From contig JAKFYO010000232.1 of the NCBI GenBank assembly GCA_021730825.1, forward strand, positions 1-8,978: a DNA stretch of 8,978 bases, read 5' to 3'. This DNA is from Hyphomicrobiales bacterium (lineage in GTDB: Bacteria > Pseudomonadota > Alphaproteobacteria > Rhizobiales > Xanthobacteraceae). This document shows, one piece after another, positions 1 through 6,824 of the stretch. Position numbers and translations under genes: made by a program. Positions within the stretch are counted from its first letter, which is position 1, and the number at the start of each line of letters is the position of its first letter. The notes beneath the pieces were generated by a model. The model ran no database searches, was not told where the DNA came from, and was given only the letters and a program-made list of their open reading frames with translations.

Positions 1-158
1 GCACGATTTCGGGCGGTATGATTCCGAAGGTCGAGACCTGCATCGATGCGCTGGAGCGCGGCGTCGAAGGTGTCGTTATTCTCGACGGCAAGGTGCCGCA
101 CGCGGTTCTCTTGGAACTCTTGACCGATCACGGCGCGGGCACGCTGATCAAGCGCTGA
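1..158 (+). CDS. argB: Acetylglutamate kinase, C-terminal end (partial)
   Basis: This is the last 51 codons of acetylglutamate kinase, the cytoplasmic enzyme that phosphorylates N-acetyl-L-glutamate with ATP in the second step of arginine synthesis. The reading frame starts at base 3 and ends with TGA at 156-158. The visible peptide begins [13 protein letters not shown] and continues with [18 protein letters not shown] and GAGTLIKR. The GGM(I)PK stretch and the DGKVPHA-LLEL-GTGT(L/M)I ending are the typical C-terminal signature of ArgB, in the part of the amino-acid kinase fold that helps to bind nucleotide. The N-terminal three quarters, including the acetylglutamate site, lie outside the window. 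The stop codon shares its A with the ATG of the next gene (TGATG), which suggests translational coupling. Identification is firm; nothing can be said about feedback control by arginine from this piece. Confidence 0.93.
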   Translation, partial: TISGGMIPKVETCIDALERGVEGVVILDGKVPHAVLLELLTDHGAGTLIKR

Positions 159-1150
159 TGCGTTTTCTGCTCGCCGCGATTGCGTTCTTCGCGGCGACAG
201 CCTTTGCCCGCGCCGATCTCGAGATCTGCAATCGCACGAGCTTCGTGATCGAGGCCGCAATCGGCGTCGAGACCAAGAATGCCGCTGCCACGCGCGGCTG
301 GTTTCGTATCGATCCCGGTGCCTGCCGCGCCGTGCTGCGCGGTGAAGTCAACGCCGATCACTTGTATCTTCACGCTCGCGCCCTGCCCCTCTACGGCACG
401 CTGCAACCGCTAAGCGCTTCGCATATCAATCTCTGCACGGGCAGCGGCGATTTTCTGCTCTCGGGCGCGAAGAAATGCACGAAGCCGGAAGAGCGCTTGC
501 TGCCGTTCGCGGAAGTGCAGCCGAGCAAATCCGGCACCAATATGAGTCTCTATGTCGCGGAAAGCTCCGGCTACGATGCAGAGCAGTCGCGTGTCGCGGC
601 AATTCAGCGGCTGCTCACGCTCGCGGGCTTCGATGCAGAGCCGGTTGACGGCACGCTCGGCACAAAAAGCGAGGCGGCGCTTGCGGCGTTTCTCAAAAGC
701 AGAACGCTTTCGATGGACGCGGTGTTGAGGCCGGACTTTATCGATGTCCTGCTCGCCGCCGCGCGCGAGAGCAATGCGCCGGGTCTTTTATGGTGCAACG
801 ACACCAAGCATGTGGTGATGGCTGCACTCGCGATTGAGGAAAGCGGAACGGTGATCACGCGCGGCTGGTGGAAGATCGACGCCGGCGCCTGCCTGCGCCC
901 GGAAATGCCGCGCAGAATTTCCGGCCGCATATATTCGTTTGCCGAAGCGGTCGATGCATCGGGTGTCGCGATCGAACGCAAAGGCCGCCCGCTGGTGTGG
1001 GGCGGCAACGAGAGATTCTGCGTGAAAAATATCCGCTTTGAAATCCGCGACCACAAAAACTGCGAGCAGCAAGGGCTCGACGTCAAAGGATTTACCGCGC
1101 TCGAATTTTCCGCGACTACGGGCGCAACCGTTCGCTTCCGCGAGCCTTGA
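158..1150 (+). CDS. Secreted DUF1036 protein: two DUF1036 repeats around a peptidoglycan-binding-like segment
   Basis: A 330-residue protein with a clear Sec signal peptide: MRF, a hydrophobic core to about residue 16, and an A-R-A|D cleavage site after residue 19, so the mature protein should be periplasmic. Residues 20-130 and 209-325 are two copies of a DUF1036-like domain. Both open with a Cys-Asn pair (C24, C213) and share TRGW(F/W)(R/K)ID-GAC (45-56 and 234-245). Four cysteines recur in each copy (24, 56, 93, 107 and 213, 245, 288, 302) with first and last spacings identical, which fits two disulfides per domain in an oxidising compartment. Residues 145-182 (AIQRLL-LAGFD--PVDGTLGTKSEAALAAFLKSR) resemble a PG_binding_1 unit, the small helical fold that often binds peptidoglycan. 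The function of DUF1036 is unknown to me; an envelope role is inference. The ATG overlaps the argB stop by one base, and the correct position of the signal peptide supports this start. Confidence 0.85.
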   Translation: MRFLLAAIAFFAATAFARADLEICNRTSFVIEAAIGVETKNAAATRGWFRIDPGACRAVLRGEVNADHLYLHARALPLYGTLQPLSASHINLCTGSGDFLLSGAKKCTKPEERLLPFAEVQPSKSGTNMSLYVAESSGYDAEQSRVAAIQRLLTLAGFDAEPVDGTLGTKSEAALAAFLKSRTLSMDAVLRPDFIDVLLAAARESNAPGLLWCNDTKHVVMAALAIEESGTVITRGWWKIDAGACLRPEMPRRISGRIYSFAEAVDASGVAIERKGRPLVWGGNERFCVKNIRFEIRDHKNCEQQGLDVKGFTALEFSATTGATVRFREP

Positions 1151-1159
1151 GACTCGCGG
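1138..1159 (+). other. Hairpin across the stop codon of the DUF1036 gene
   Basis: A perfect 7-bp inverted repeat, CCGCGAG (1138-1144) and CTCGCGG (1153-1159), with an 8-nt loop that contains the TGA stop. It lies between the DUF1036 gene and dapD, where partial termination or mRNA 3'-end protection could occur. No T-run follows, so it is not a classical intrinsic terminator. It may also be a chance product of GC-rich sequence. Confidence 0.35.
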
Positions 1160-1204
1160 TTGACAAGGCCGCGCTTCATGCGAAAACGCCCTCCTCATCT
1201 AACC

Positions 1205-1208
1205 GGAG
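1205..1208 (+). promoter_or_regulatory. Ribosome binding site of dapD
   Basis: GGAG with a 9-nt spacer to the GTG at 1218. An in-frame TAA at 1200-1202 lies just upstream, so the GTG is the only reasonable start before the conserved DapD N-terminus, and this site supports it. Confidence 0.6.
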
Positions 1209-1217
1209 CGCCGCCAC

Positions 1218-2066
1218 GTGAAGCCCGCAGAACTCGAAAAAATCATCGACGAAGCCTTTGCCGATGCCGCCAAGATCGGCCCGAAGACCAAAGGCAAGGT
1301 CCGCAAGGCAGTCGGCGAGGCGCTCGACCTTCTGGACGCCGGCAAGGCGCGGGTTGCGGAAAAGCAGGCGAGCGGCGAGTGGCGCGTCAACCAGTGGCTC
1401 AAGAAAGCGGTGCTGCTCTCTTTCCGCCTGAACGACATGGAGACCATCAAAGGCGGTCCCGGCCGCGCGGTGTGGTGGGACAAGGTGCCTTCGAAATTCG
1501 ACGGCTGGAAACCGGCACACTTCAAGAAAGCCGGCTTTCGCGCGGTGCCAGGCTGCGTCGTGCGCCGCTCGGCTTATATCGCGCCGGGCGCGGTCTTGAT
1601 GCCGAGCTTCGTCAACCTCGGCGCGCATGTCGGCGCGAACACCATGATCGACACCTGGGCGACGGTCGGCTCCTGCGCACAGATCGGCTCGAAGGTTCAT
1701 ATCTCCGGCGGTGCCGGTATCGGCGGCGTGCTGGAGCCGTTGCAAGCCGGCCCGGTCGTGATCGAAGATAACTGCTTCGTCGGCGCGCGCGCGGAAGTCG
1801 CGGAAGGCGTGATCGTGCGCGAAGGCTCGGTGCTTTCGATGGGCGTCTTCCTTGGGGCCTCGACCAAGATCGTCGACCGCGAAACCGGCAAAATCTACAT
1901 GGGCGAAGTACCGCCCTACTCGGTGGTGGTGCCGGGCACGATTCCCGGAAAGACCGTCGCCGGCTCGAACGAGCCGGGTCCGGGTCTTTACTGCGCGGTG
2001 ATCGTGAAGCGCGTGGACGAAAAGACCCGCTCCAAGACCTCGATCAACGAGTTGCTCCGCGACTGA
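1218..2066 (+). CDS. dapD: 2,3,4,5-tetrahydropyridine-2,6-dicarboxylate N-succinyltransferase
   Basis: A 282-residue protein of the usual DapD length. It transfers succinyl from succinyl-CoA to tetrahydrodipicolinate in the succinylase branch of lysine and meso-diaminopimelate synthesis, in the cytoplasm. Residues 1-100 form the helical N-terminal domain, including the conserved [18 protein letters not shown] (56-73). From about 113 to 260 the sequence is a left-handed parallel beta-helix of hexapeptide repeats with the family signature [21 protein letters not shown] (131-151, containing D145), then SCAQIG and [17 protein letters not shown] (161-177), then [12 protein letters not shown] (183-194). 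The C-terminal [13 protein letters not shown] closes the trimer subunit. Start is GTG, forced by an in-frame TAA 15 nt upstream and supported by GGAG. DapE, which removes the same succinyl group two steps later, lies downstream in the same orientation. All family landmarks are present. Confidence 0.96.
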   Translation: MKPAELEKIIDEAFADAAKIGPKTKGKVRKAVGEALDLLDAGKARVAEKQASGEWRVNQWLKKAVLLSFRLNDMETIKGGPGRAVWWDKVPSKFDGWKPAHFKKAGFRAVPGCVVRRSAYIAPGAVLMPSFVNLGAHVGANTMIDTWATVGSCAQIGSKVHISGGAGIGGVLEPLQAGPVVIEDNCFVGARAEVAEGVIVREGSVLSMGVFLGASTKIVDRETGKIYMGEVPPYSVVVPGTIPGKTVAGSNEPGPGLYCAVIVKRVDEKTRSKTSINELLRD

Positions 2067-2080
2067 GGGAAAACAGCGGC

Positions 2081-2107
2081 GGCCTTACCCGGTCCGGACC
2101 ATAAGCC
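2081..2107. other. Imperfect dyad in the gap between dapD and the DUF805 gene
   Basis: The 108-bp gap after dapD (2067-2174) holds a 10-bp perfect palindrome GGTCCGGACC (2091-2100) flanked by GGC-C-TTA (2081-2087) and TAAGCC (2102-2107), which pair with one bulged C and a small internal loop. It could be a weak transcription pause or a protein site. There is no T-run, so I do not call it a terminator. I see no convincing -35/-10 pair in the rest of the gap. Confidence 0.3.
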
Positions 2108-2174
2108 CGAAAGCTGAGGCTGCTATGGCCCCGCAATCCTGATAGTCTGCGTCTTGCGAGTTTCGGGGCGCTAT

Positions 2175-2627
2175 ATGAATCCGCTGCAATTATTTACCAA
2201 TGTCGATGGCCGCATTCCGCGCCAAACCTATTGGCTCGGCATCCTTGCGATCACTGTGGTCGGCCTGCCGACAATCCTCGCTGCGACCGCGCTCGGCGGC
2301 GGCACCGCGGGCGCCATCGCAAATCTTTTCTTCCTTTGGTGCGGCTTTGCGCTTTCGGCGAAGCGCGCGCAGGACCGCGGCAAGCACTATCTGTTCATCG
2401 CGGCATATTTCGCGCTGCTTGCTTTCCTTACAAGCCTCAGCACGAGCCAGGCCAAAATGATGGGCCGCATGGCTTCCGAGCCCTCGCCGCTGCTCGTGGT
2501 AGTATCGCTTCTCTTTCTGGCTTATGTGATCTTTCTATTCATCGAGCTCGGCCTGCGCCGGGGAACGGCCGGACCGAACCGTTATGGCCCGGACCCGCTG
2601 GAAGCCACCCCGCAACCACAATCCTGA
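2175..2627 (+). CDS. DUF805 family inner-membrane protein
   Basis: A 150-residue small membrane protein with the hallmarks of DUF805: an N-terminal NPLQLF----GRI-RQTYW (2-20), a central SAKRAQDRGK (61-70), and a C-terminal GTAGPNRYGPDP (130-141). Hydrophobic stretches at about 21-40, 44-61, 71-90 and 104-124 suggest four membrane helices with the charged KRAQDRG loop between the second and third. The molecular function of the family is not known to me, so none is assigned. ATG at 2175 is preferred over a TTG 21 nt upstream because GGGG (2165-2168) lies six bases before it and because the family motif begins right at this Met. The gene sits between dapD and dapE in the same orientation and may simply ride in that operon; no functional tie to lysine synthesis is visible. 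Confidence 0.85.
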   Translation: MNPLQLFTNVDGRIPRQTYWLGILAITVVGLPTILAATALGGGTAGAIANLFFLWCGFALSAKRAQDRGKHYLFIAAYFALLAFLTSLSTSQAKMMGRMASEPSPLLVVVSLLFLAYVIFLFIELGLRRGTAGPNRYGPDPLEATPQPQS

Positions 2628-2651
2628 AACCGTTTCGCCTGACGCAGAACC

Positions 2652-3362
2652 ATGAAGTATCGCGCGCTCGAATCCAACGAGATCATCCACACCATCGACG
2701 AGCTGCACATGCGCATCTCGGGCCGGTTTCCGAAATCGGACCTCGCGGCCGTGTGCGAAGAACTCCTCGTAGTGGCGAAGGAAACCGAAGCGAAGTCGCA
2801 GGCGGTGAACGCCTCGAACTATCCACTGCGCGCGATCATCGTACTTTTGATCGCAGCGGCGGGCGGCATCATCGCGTTCCTGATCCATGCCATTCAGGTC
2901 AAAACCGGCGAAGTCGAACTCATCAACCTGTTGCAGGGCCTCGAAGCGGGAACGAACCTCGTCATCTTCATCAGTGTTGCGATCTATTTCCTGTTCTCGC
3001 TGGAAGCGCGCATCTCGCGCACGCGCGCGCTGAACGACCTCAACGAATTGCGCTCGATCGTGCATGTCATCGACATGCACCAGTTCAGCAAAGACCCGAG
3101 CGAATTGCTCAGCTCCGACAGCACCGAAGGCATGACGCGGCAGGATCTCACGCGCTATCTCGGCTTTTGCAGCGTCATGCTGTCGCTCGGCGCGAAGTTA
3201 GCTGCCCTTTACGCACAGAAGCTGCCGGATGAAATCGTGATCGACGCCGCGAGCGACCTGCAGAATGTCGCCGGCGGACTGAGCCTGAAAATCTGGCAGA
3301 AGATTTCAATTCTGGAGTCCTACGAGGACTACCGCGAGAAGCACAAGTTTGGAAATGTCTGA
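2652..3362 (+). CDS. Conserved-looking hypothetical membrane protein with two helices and helical cytoplasmic arms
   Basis: A 236-residue protein I cannot name. Residues 1-55 look helical and soluble ([13 protein letters not shown], then [20 protein letters not shown]). Two hydrophobic segments follow at about 59-81 and 101-117, separated by a short loop ([18 protein letters not shown]). The rest, 118-236, is a second soluble, mostly helical arm with [26 protein letters not shown] (119-144) and [22 protein letters not shown] (166-187), ending with [18 protein letters not shown] have an impression of similar proteins in other proteobacteria, without any assigned role. The start ATG lies 24 nt after the DUF805 stop and has no strong ribosome site. 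The 3' end overlaps the dapE start by 8 bp, so the gene is probably co-transcribed and translationally linked with dapE. Base composition matches the neighbours. Confidence 0.75.
   Translation: MKYRALESNEIIHTIDELHMRISGRFPKSDLAAVCEELLVVAKETEAKSQAVNASNYPLRAIIVLLIAAAGGIIAFLIHAIQVKTGEVELINLLQGLEAGTNLVIFISVAIYFLFSLEARISRTRALNDLNELRSIVHVIDMHQFSKDPSELLSSDSTEGMTRQDLTRYLGFCSVMLSLGAKLAALYAQKLPDEIVIDAASDLQNVAGGLSLKIWQKISILESYEDYREKHKFGNV
3060..3080. repeat. 9-bp perfect inverted repeat with 3-nt loop inside the hypothetical gene
   Basis: GTGCATGTC (3060-3068), ATC, GACATGCAC (3072-3080). It lies fully within coding sequence and encodes V-H-V-I-D-M-H, a near-palindromic peptide, so chance from the codons is a fair explanation. 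It could form a short mRNA hairpin. Confidence 0.5.
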
Positions 3363-4497
3363 ACTGACAGCCGTTGAAATCGCGCAGGCGCTAATCCGCT
3401 GCCCGTCCGTGACGCCCGCGGAAGGCGGCGCGCTGGAGACGCTCGGTAAAATTCTGCGCGACGCCGGATACGAAGTGCATCGCGTCCCCTTCACGGACAT
3501 GAATACCCCCGACATCGACAACCTGTTCGCGAAGGTCGGCAGCGGCGCGCCACACTTTACGTTCGCGGGCCACACCGATGTGGTGCCGCCGGGCAATGAA
3601 GCAAGCTGGACGCATGCGCCGTTCTCCGGCGACATCGCGAACGGCGAGCTGTTCGGCCGCGGTGCCTGCGACATGAAGGGCGCGATTGCCGCTTTCGCTT
3701 CCGCCGCGATCAAATTCGGCAAGCCCAAGCGCGGCACGATTTCATTTCTGATTACCGGCGACGAGGAAGGCCCTGCCGTCAACGGCACGCGCAAGCTACT
3801 GCGCTGGGCGCGCGAGCGCGGCGAGAAGTTCGATCATTGCATCGTCGGCGAGCCGACGAATGTCGGCACGCTCGGGGACATGGCGAAGATCGGACGGCGC
3901 GGCTCACTCTCGGGCACCTTGATTTTCCGGGGCTTGCAGGGCCACGTCGCCTATCCGCATCTCGCAGACAACCCGGTGCCGCCGCTGATCCGCGCGGTCG
4001 CCGCACTCAGCGTGGAGCCGCTCGATCAAGGCACCGAGCATTTCGACGCGTCGAACCTCGAAGTGACTTCGCTCGAGACCGGCAACCGCGCCTTCAACGT
4101 GATCCCGGCCGAAGGCCGCGCGCAGTTCAATATCCGCTTCAACGATCTGCATACGGCGGAAAGCCTGCGCGATCTCGTCCTGAAGCGGGTGATGGACGCG
4201 GTCGGCGATACGCCGTTTCAGATCGATTGGGAACCATCGAGCGACTGCTTTCTGACCCAGCGCGGCACCTTCACCGATCTCGTCGCGGACGCAATTAAAG
4301 AAGCGACAGGCGCCGCGCCGAAGCTCTCGACTTCCGGCGGCACGTCGGACGCGCGCTTCATCAAGGATTATTGCCCGGTGGTCGAGTTCGGTCTCGTCGG
4401 GCAGACCATGCACAAAATCGACGAGCGCGTGCCGGTTTCCGATATCGAGATACTCGCGCAGGTTTATCTGCGCGTACTCGAGCGCTACTTCGGATAA
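3355..4497 (+). CDS. dapE: Succinyl-diaminopimelate desuccinylase
   Basis: A 380-residue M20-family metallopeptidase that hydrolyses N-succinyl-L,L-diaminopimelate to succinate and L,L-diaminopimelate in the cytoplasm, on the route to lysine and cell-wall meso-diaminopimelate. All expected catalytic positions are visible: [10 protein letters not shown] (71-80) with zinc ligand H73 and catalytic D75, GRGACDMKG (101-109) with bridging D106, GDEEGPA (135-141) with general base E137 and ligand E138, GEPT (165-168) with E166, and TMHKIDE (351-357) with H353. The lid/dimerisation domain spans about 180-295 ([34 protein letters not shown]), and [12 protein letters not shown] (325-336) is the usual substrate-contact segment. 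ATG 3355 is preferred over the TTG two codons earlier. It overlaps the upstream gene by 8 bp, and its 3' end overlaps convergent truA by 13 bp. It forms the succinylase pair with dapD; the intervening aminotransferase step is encoded elsewhere. Confidence 0.96.
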   Translation: MSELTAVEIAQALIRCPSVTPAEGGALETLGKILRDAGYEVHRVPFTDMNTPDIDNLFAKVGSGAPHFTFAGHTDVVPPGNEASWTHAPFSGDIANGELFGRGACDMKGAIAAFASAAIKFGKPKRGTISFLITGDEEGPAVNGTRKLLRWARERGEKFDHCIVGEPTNVGTLGDMAKIGRRGSLSGTLIFRGLQGHVAYPHLADNPVPPLIRAVAALSVEPLDQGTEHFDASNLEVTSLETGNRAFNVIPAEGRAQFNIRFNDLHTAESLRDLVLKRVMDAVGDTPFQIDWEPSSDCFLTQRGTFTDLVADAIKEATGAAPKLSTSGGTSDARFIKDYCPVVEFGLVGQTMHKIDERVPVSDIEILAQVYLRVLERYFG

Positions 4498-5228
4498 TCA
4501 ACCCGCATCAGATAAAGCCCGTCCGGCGGCGCGACCGGGCCGCAGGCGGAGCGGTCACGCGCCTCAAGCGCGCGCTTCATGTCGGCGGGCGTCCATCTGC
4601 CCTCGCCCACCTGCTCCAGCGAACCGGCGATAGAGCGAACCTGATTGTGTAAAAACGATCTTGCGCTCGTCTCGATGCGAACTTCCTCTCCGTCGCGGGT
4701 CACGTTCAGGACATCCAGCGTTTTCAACGGCGACTTCGCCTGACATTCGGTCGAACGGAAAGTCGTGAAATCGTGATTGCCGACGAGATGCTGTGCGGCC
4801 TCGTGCATTTTCTGCTCGTCCAGCGGACGCGCGACGCGCCAGAACCGGCTGCGGTCGAGCGCAAGATCGGAGCGGCGATTTAAAATCCGATAGACGTAGT
4901 GGCGCTTGACCGCGGAGAAACGCGCGTCGAAACCTTCGCTCACCTTTTCCGCCGACAGGATCGCGACCGGATCCGGCCGCAGATGCGCATTCATGCCATC
5001 GCGGATGACGTCGGCTTCCCATTCTTTGCTTAAATCAACGTGCGCGACCTGACCGCGTGCGTGCACCCCGGCATCGGTGCGCCCCGCGCCGGACACTTTC
5101 ACGCGTTCGCCGGAAAGTTTTTCGAAAGCCGCTTCCAGTACGCCCGCGACAGTGAGCGATGAATCCTGTACCTGCCAGCCCAGAAACGGCGAGCCGTCAT
5201 ACTCGATGGTGAGCTTGTAGCGGGGCAT
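4485..5228 (-). CDS. truA: tRNA pseudouridine(38-40) synthase
   Basis: A 247-residue TruA, which isomerises uridines 38, 39 and 40 in the anticodon arm of many tRNAs. The N-terminus [16 protein letters not shown] (4-19) and the catalytic motif [15 protein letters not shown] (46-60), with nucleophile D52, are intact. Other family blocks follow: [16 protein letters not shown] (100-115), [11 protein letters not shown] (152-162), [13 protein letters not shown] (192-204) and the terminal [10 protein letters not shown]. Length and order match the family with no deletion. The ATG overlaps the fmt stop by one base (TGATG on the minus strand), so truA is probably translated by coupling from fmt; no separate ribosome site is evident. 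The 3' end overlaps that of dapE by 13 bp in convergent orientation, leaving no room for an intergenic terminator. Confidence 0.96.
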   Translation of the reverse strand: MPRYKLTIEYDGSPFLGWQVQDSSLTVAGVLEAAFEKLSGERVKVSGAGRTDAGVHARGQVAHVDLSKEWEADVIRDGMNAHLRPDPVAILSAEKVSEGFDARFSAVKRHYVYRILNRRSDLALDRSRFWRVARPLDEQKMHEAAQHLVGNHDFTTFRSTECQAKSPLKTLDVLNVTRDGEEVRIETSARSFLHNQVRSIAGSLEQVGEGRWTPADMKRALEARDRSACGPVAPPDGLYLMRVDYPK

Positions 5229-6154
5229 CAGGCGACTTTCGTGCCCTTCGTCAGCTTCACGCCGCGCAGGAATTCTTCGGCGCTCATGGCTTTTGCGCCC
5301 GCGCGCTGGACTTCAACGAGTTGCACCGCGCCTTCACCAGCGGCGATGGTGAGCTGATCGTCGAGCAAAACCCCCGGCGCGCACGTACCATTCGCAAGTT
5401 GCGAGCGCAGCACCTTCACGCGTACCGGCTTGCCCTCAATCTCCACCTCGAACCATGCACCGGGAAACGGCGACAGCCCGCGAATGTGATTATGCGCGTC
5501 GCGCGCGGGCTTCGACCAATCGATACGCGACTCGCTCTTTTCGATTTTGCTCGCGTAGGTGACGCCTGTTTCCGCCTGCTTCGTGAAGGAAAGCGAGCCG
5601 CGCTCGATCGCAGCCAGGCCGCGCGCCATCAGATCGGCGCCGAGCAGACTCAGCTTGCCGTGCAATTCGCCTGTCGTGACGTTCTCACCGATGGTCACGC
5701 GTTCGGCGAGACCAACAGGCCCGGTGTCGAGGCCCTCTTCCATCTTCATCACCATGACACCGGTCTCTTTATCGCCGGCCATGATCGCGCGATGGATGGG
5801 GGCCGCACCGCGCCAGCGGGGAAGCAGCGAGGCGTGCAGGTTGAGACAGCCATGCGCAGGTGCGTCGAGAATTTCTTTCGGCAGAATCAGCCCGTAGGCG
5901 ACGACGACCGCGACATCGGCGGCATGCGAACGAAATAATTCAGCCGCATCATCGCCGCGCAGCGTCTTCGGATGATGGACGGCAATCCCGAACTTCTGGG
6001 CGAGCTCATGCACCGGCGATCTGCGCTCGGCCATCCCGCGCCCGGCAGCCGCCGGTTCGCGCGAATAGACGGCCACGACTTCGTGCCCGCGCGCGACCAA
6101 CTCCGAGAGGGTCGGCACCGCGAAGTCTGGCGTGCCCAGGAATACGACGCGCAA
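5228..6154 (-). CDS. fmt: Methionyl-tRNA formyltransferase
   Basis: A 308-residue enzyme that formylates Met on initiator tRNA using 10-formyltetrahydrofolate. Residues 1-200 are the Rossmann-like formyltransferase domain: [15 protein letters not shown] (2-16), the basic loop [10 protein letters not shown] (32-41), VVAYGLILP (84-92), then the active-site block [19 protein letters not shown] (102-120) with N105 and H107, and EGLDTGP (140-146) with D143. The C-terminal domain, which helps to grip tRNA, covers about 205-300 ([20 protein letters not shown]). The start is TTG at 6154; this is the only start that gives the family N-terminus, and a good AGGA lies five bases before it. It lies 20 bp after def and overlaps truA by one base, so def-fmt-truA looks like one transcription unit. 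Fmt adds the formyl group that Def later removes. Confidence 0.96.
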   Translation of the reverse strand: MRVVFLGTPDFAVPTLSELVARGHEVVAVYSREPAAAGRGMAERRSPVHELAQKFGIAVHHPKTLRGDDAAELFRSHAADVAVVVAYGLILPKEILDAPAHGCLNLHASLLPRWRGAAPIHRAIMAGDKETGVMVMKMEEGLDTGPVGLAERVTIGENVTTGELHGKLSLLGADLMARGLAAIERGSLSFTKQAETGVTYASKIEKSESRIDWSKPARDAHNHIRGLSPFPGAWFEVEIEGKPVRVKVLRSQLANGTCAPGVLLDDQLTIAAGEGAVQLVEVQRAGAKAMSAEEFLRGVKLTKGTKVA

Positions 6155-6159
6155 GGGAA

Positions 6160-6163
6160 TCCT
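6160..6163 (-). promoter_or_regulatory. Ribosome binding site of fmt
   Basis: On the minus strand AGGA (within AAAGGA) stands five bases before the TTG at 6154-6152. It supports the rare TTG start, which no in-frame ATG can replace without losing the [10 protein letters not shown] motif. Confidence 0.65.
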
Positions 6164-6174
6164 TTCGCGGCTTG

Positions 6175-6702
6175 CTAGCCGGCGGCAGCCGCGCGCTTGT
6201 TCGTTTTCGCAGCCTTCGTAAATTTCTTCGTGACGCGGTCGCGCTTTAATTTCGAAATGTGATCGATGAAAAGAACGCCATTCAGGTGATCGATCTCGTG
6301 CTGCAACGCGCGCGCGAGCAAGCCATCCGCCTCGATCTCTTTCGTTTTGCCCTTCTCGTCCATGTAGCGAACTTTCACTTCCGAAGGACGCTCGACCTCT
6401 TCGTAGAATTCCGCGATCGAAAGGCAGCCTTCTTCCTTCGAGTCCGTATCATCGGAAGCCGAGATCACTTCCGGATTGATGAAGACTAACGGCTGCTTTT
6501 CTTCGTCGCCCCGCGTCGCGTCGATCGTAACCACGCGCTTCGCCACGCCGATCTGGATCGCGGCGAGGCCCACGCCCGGCGCGTCGTACATGGTCTCGAA
6601 CATGTCCTCGATCAGCTTTTTGATTTCGGCGTCGATCTTTTCGACCGGCTTCGAAACCTTGCGCAGAACGGGATCGGGTAACTGCAAAATCGGACGGATC
6701 AT
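6175..6702 (-). CDS. def: Peptide deformylase
   Basis: A 175-residue metalloenzyme that removes the N-formyl group from new polypeptides as they leave the ribosome. The three family motifs are visible: [10 protein letters not shown] (43-52), EGCLS (91-95) with metal ligand C93, and HEIDHLNG (135-142) with ligands H135 and H139 and general base E136. The N-terminus [19 protein letters not shown] is typical. After EGCLSI the usual Pro is Ala (A97), a mild departure outside the metal site. The lysine/alanine-rich tail (151-175) is disordered-looking and common in alphaproteobacterial forms. I start at the ATG at 6702; the frame stays open upstream to 6825, but those extra 41 residues do not resemble Def. 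No ribosome site precedes this ATG, and a candidate promoter would put the transcript start almost on it. It is first in the leftward def-fmt-truA group and divergent from rmuC. Confidence 0.94.
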   Translation of the reverse strand: MIRPILQLPDPVLRKVSKPVEKIDAEIKKLIEDMFETMYDAPGVGLAAIQIGVAKRVVTIDATRGDEEKQPLVFINPEVISASDDTDSKEEGCLSIAEFYEEVERPSEVKVRYMDEKGKTKEIEADGLLARALQHEIDHLNGVLFIDHISKLKRDRVTKKFTKAAKTNKRAAAAG

Positions 6703-6708
6703 GCGCGG

Positions 6709-6737
6709 GAAGTAAGTGATCCCCCGATTGTGGTCAA
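6709..6737 (-). promoter_or_regulatory. Candidate promoter of def-fmt-truA
   Basis: On the minus strand TTGACC (6737-6732) matches the -35 consensus in five of six bases, and TACTTC (6714-6709) stands 17 bases downstream as a poor -10. Transcription would begin about 6702-6703, at the def ATG itself. The good -35, ideal spacing and missing ribosome site agree with a leaderless start, but the -10 is weak. Confidence 0.35.
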
Positions 6738-6740
6738 CGC

Positions 6741-6768
6741 GGGCGCGCGGACTTGCCCCGCGCGGCCC
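6741..6768. other. GC-rich hairpin in the def/rmuC divergent region
   Basis: GGGCGCGCGG (6741-6750) can pair with CCGCGCG-G-CCC (6758-6768) around a 7-nt loop, with one bulged G. It sits just upstream of the candidate def -35 and in the probable 5' region of rmuC. No T-run follows in either direction. It could be an operator or leader structure, or a by-product of high GC. The rest of 6703-6824 shows no clear rmuC promoter. Confidence 0.4.
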
Positions 6769-6824
6769 CAGATGAGATGTTCCCCGTTCGTTCCGGATGG
6801 AATCAAGCGGAAAGCATTGGCGCA

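Noticed and set aside
1160..1188. TTGACA with AAAACG after 17 bases as a dapD promoter
   Set aside because: The -35 is perfect but the -10 is too poor to annotate; kept only as part of a finding.
1160..1771. 203-codon plus-strand frame overlapping dapD
   Set aside because: Extremely Arg-rich and out of phase with the complete DapD hexapeptide-repeat protein.
2231..3232. 333-codon open frame on the plus strand across the DUF805 and hypothetical genes
   Set aside because: It is Arg/His/Pro-rich with no family motif and lies out of phase with two better-supported genes; high-GC DNA gives long shadow frames.
3316..3330. AGTCCT-ACG-AGGACT hairpin 24 bases before dapE
   Set aside because: Six-base arms in coding sequence (S-Y-E-D-Y codons) are too likely by chance, and no attenuator parts are visible.
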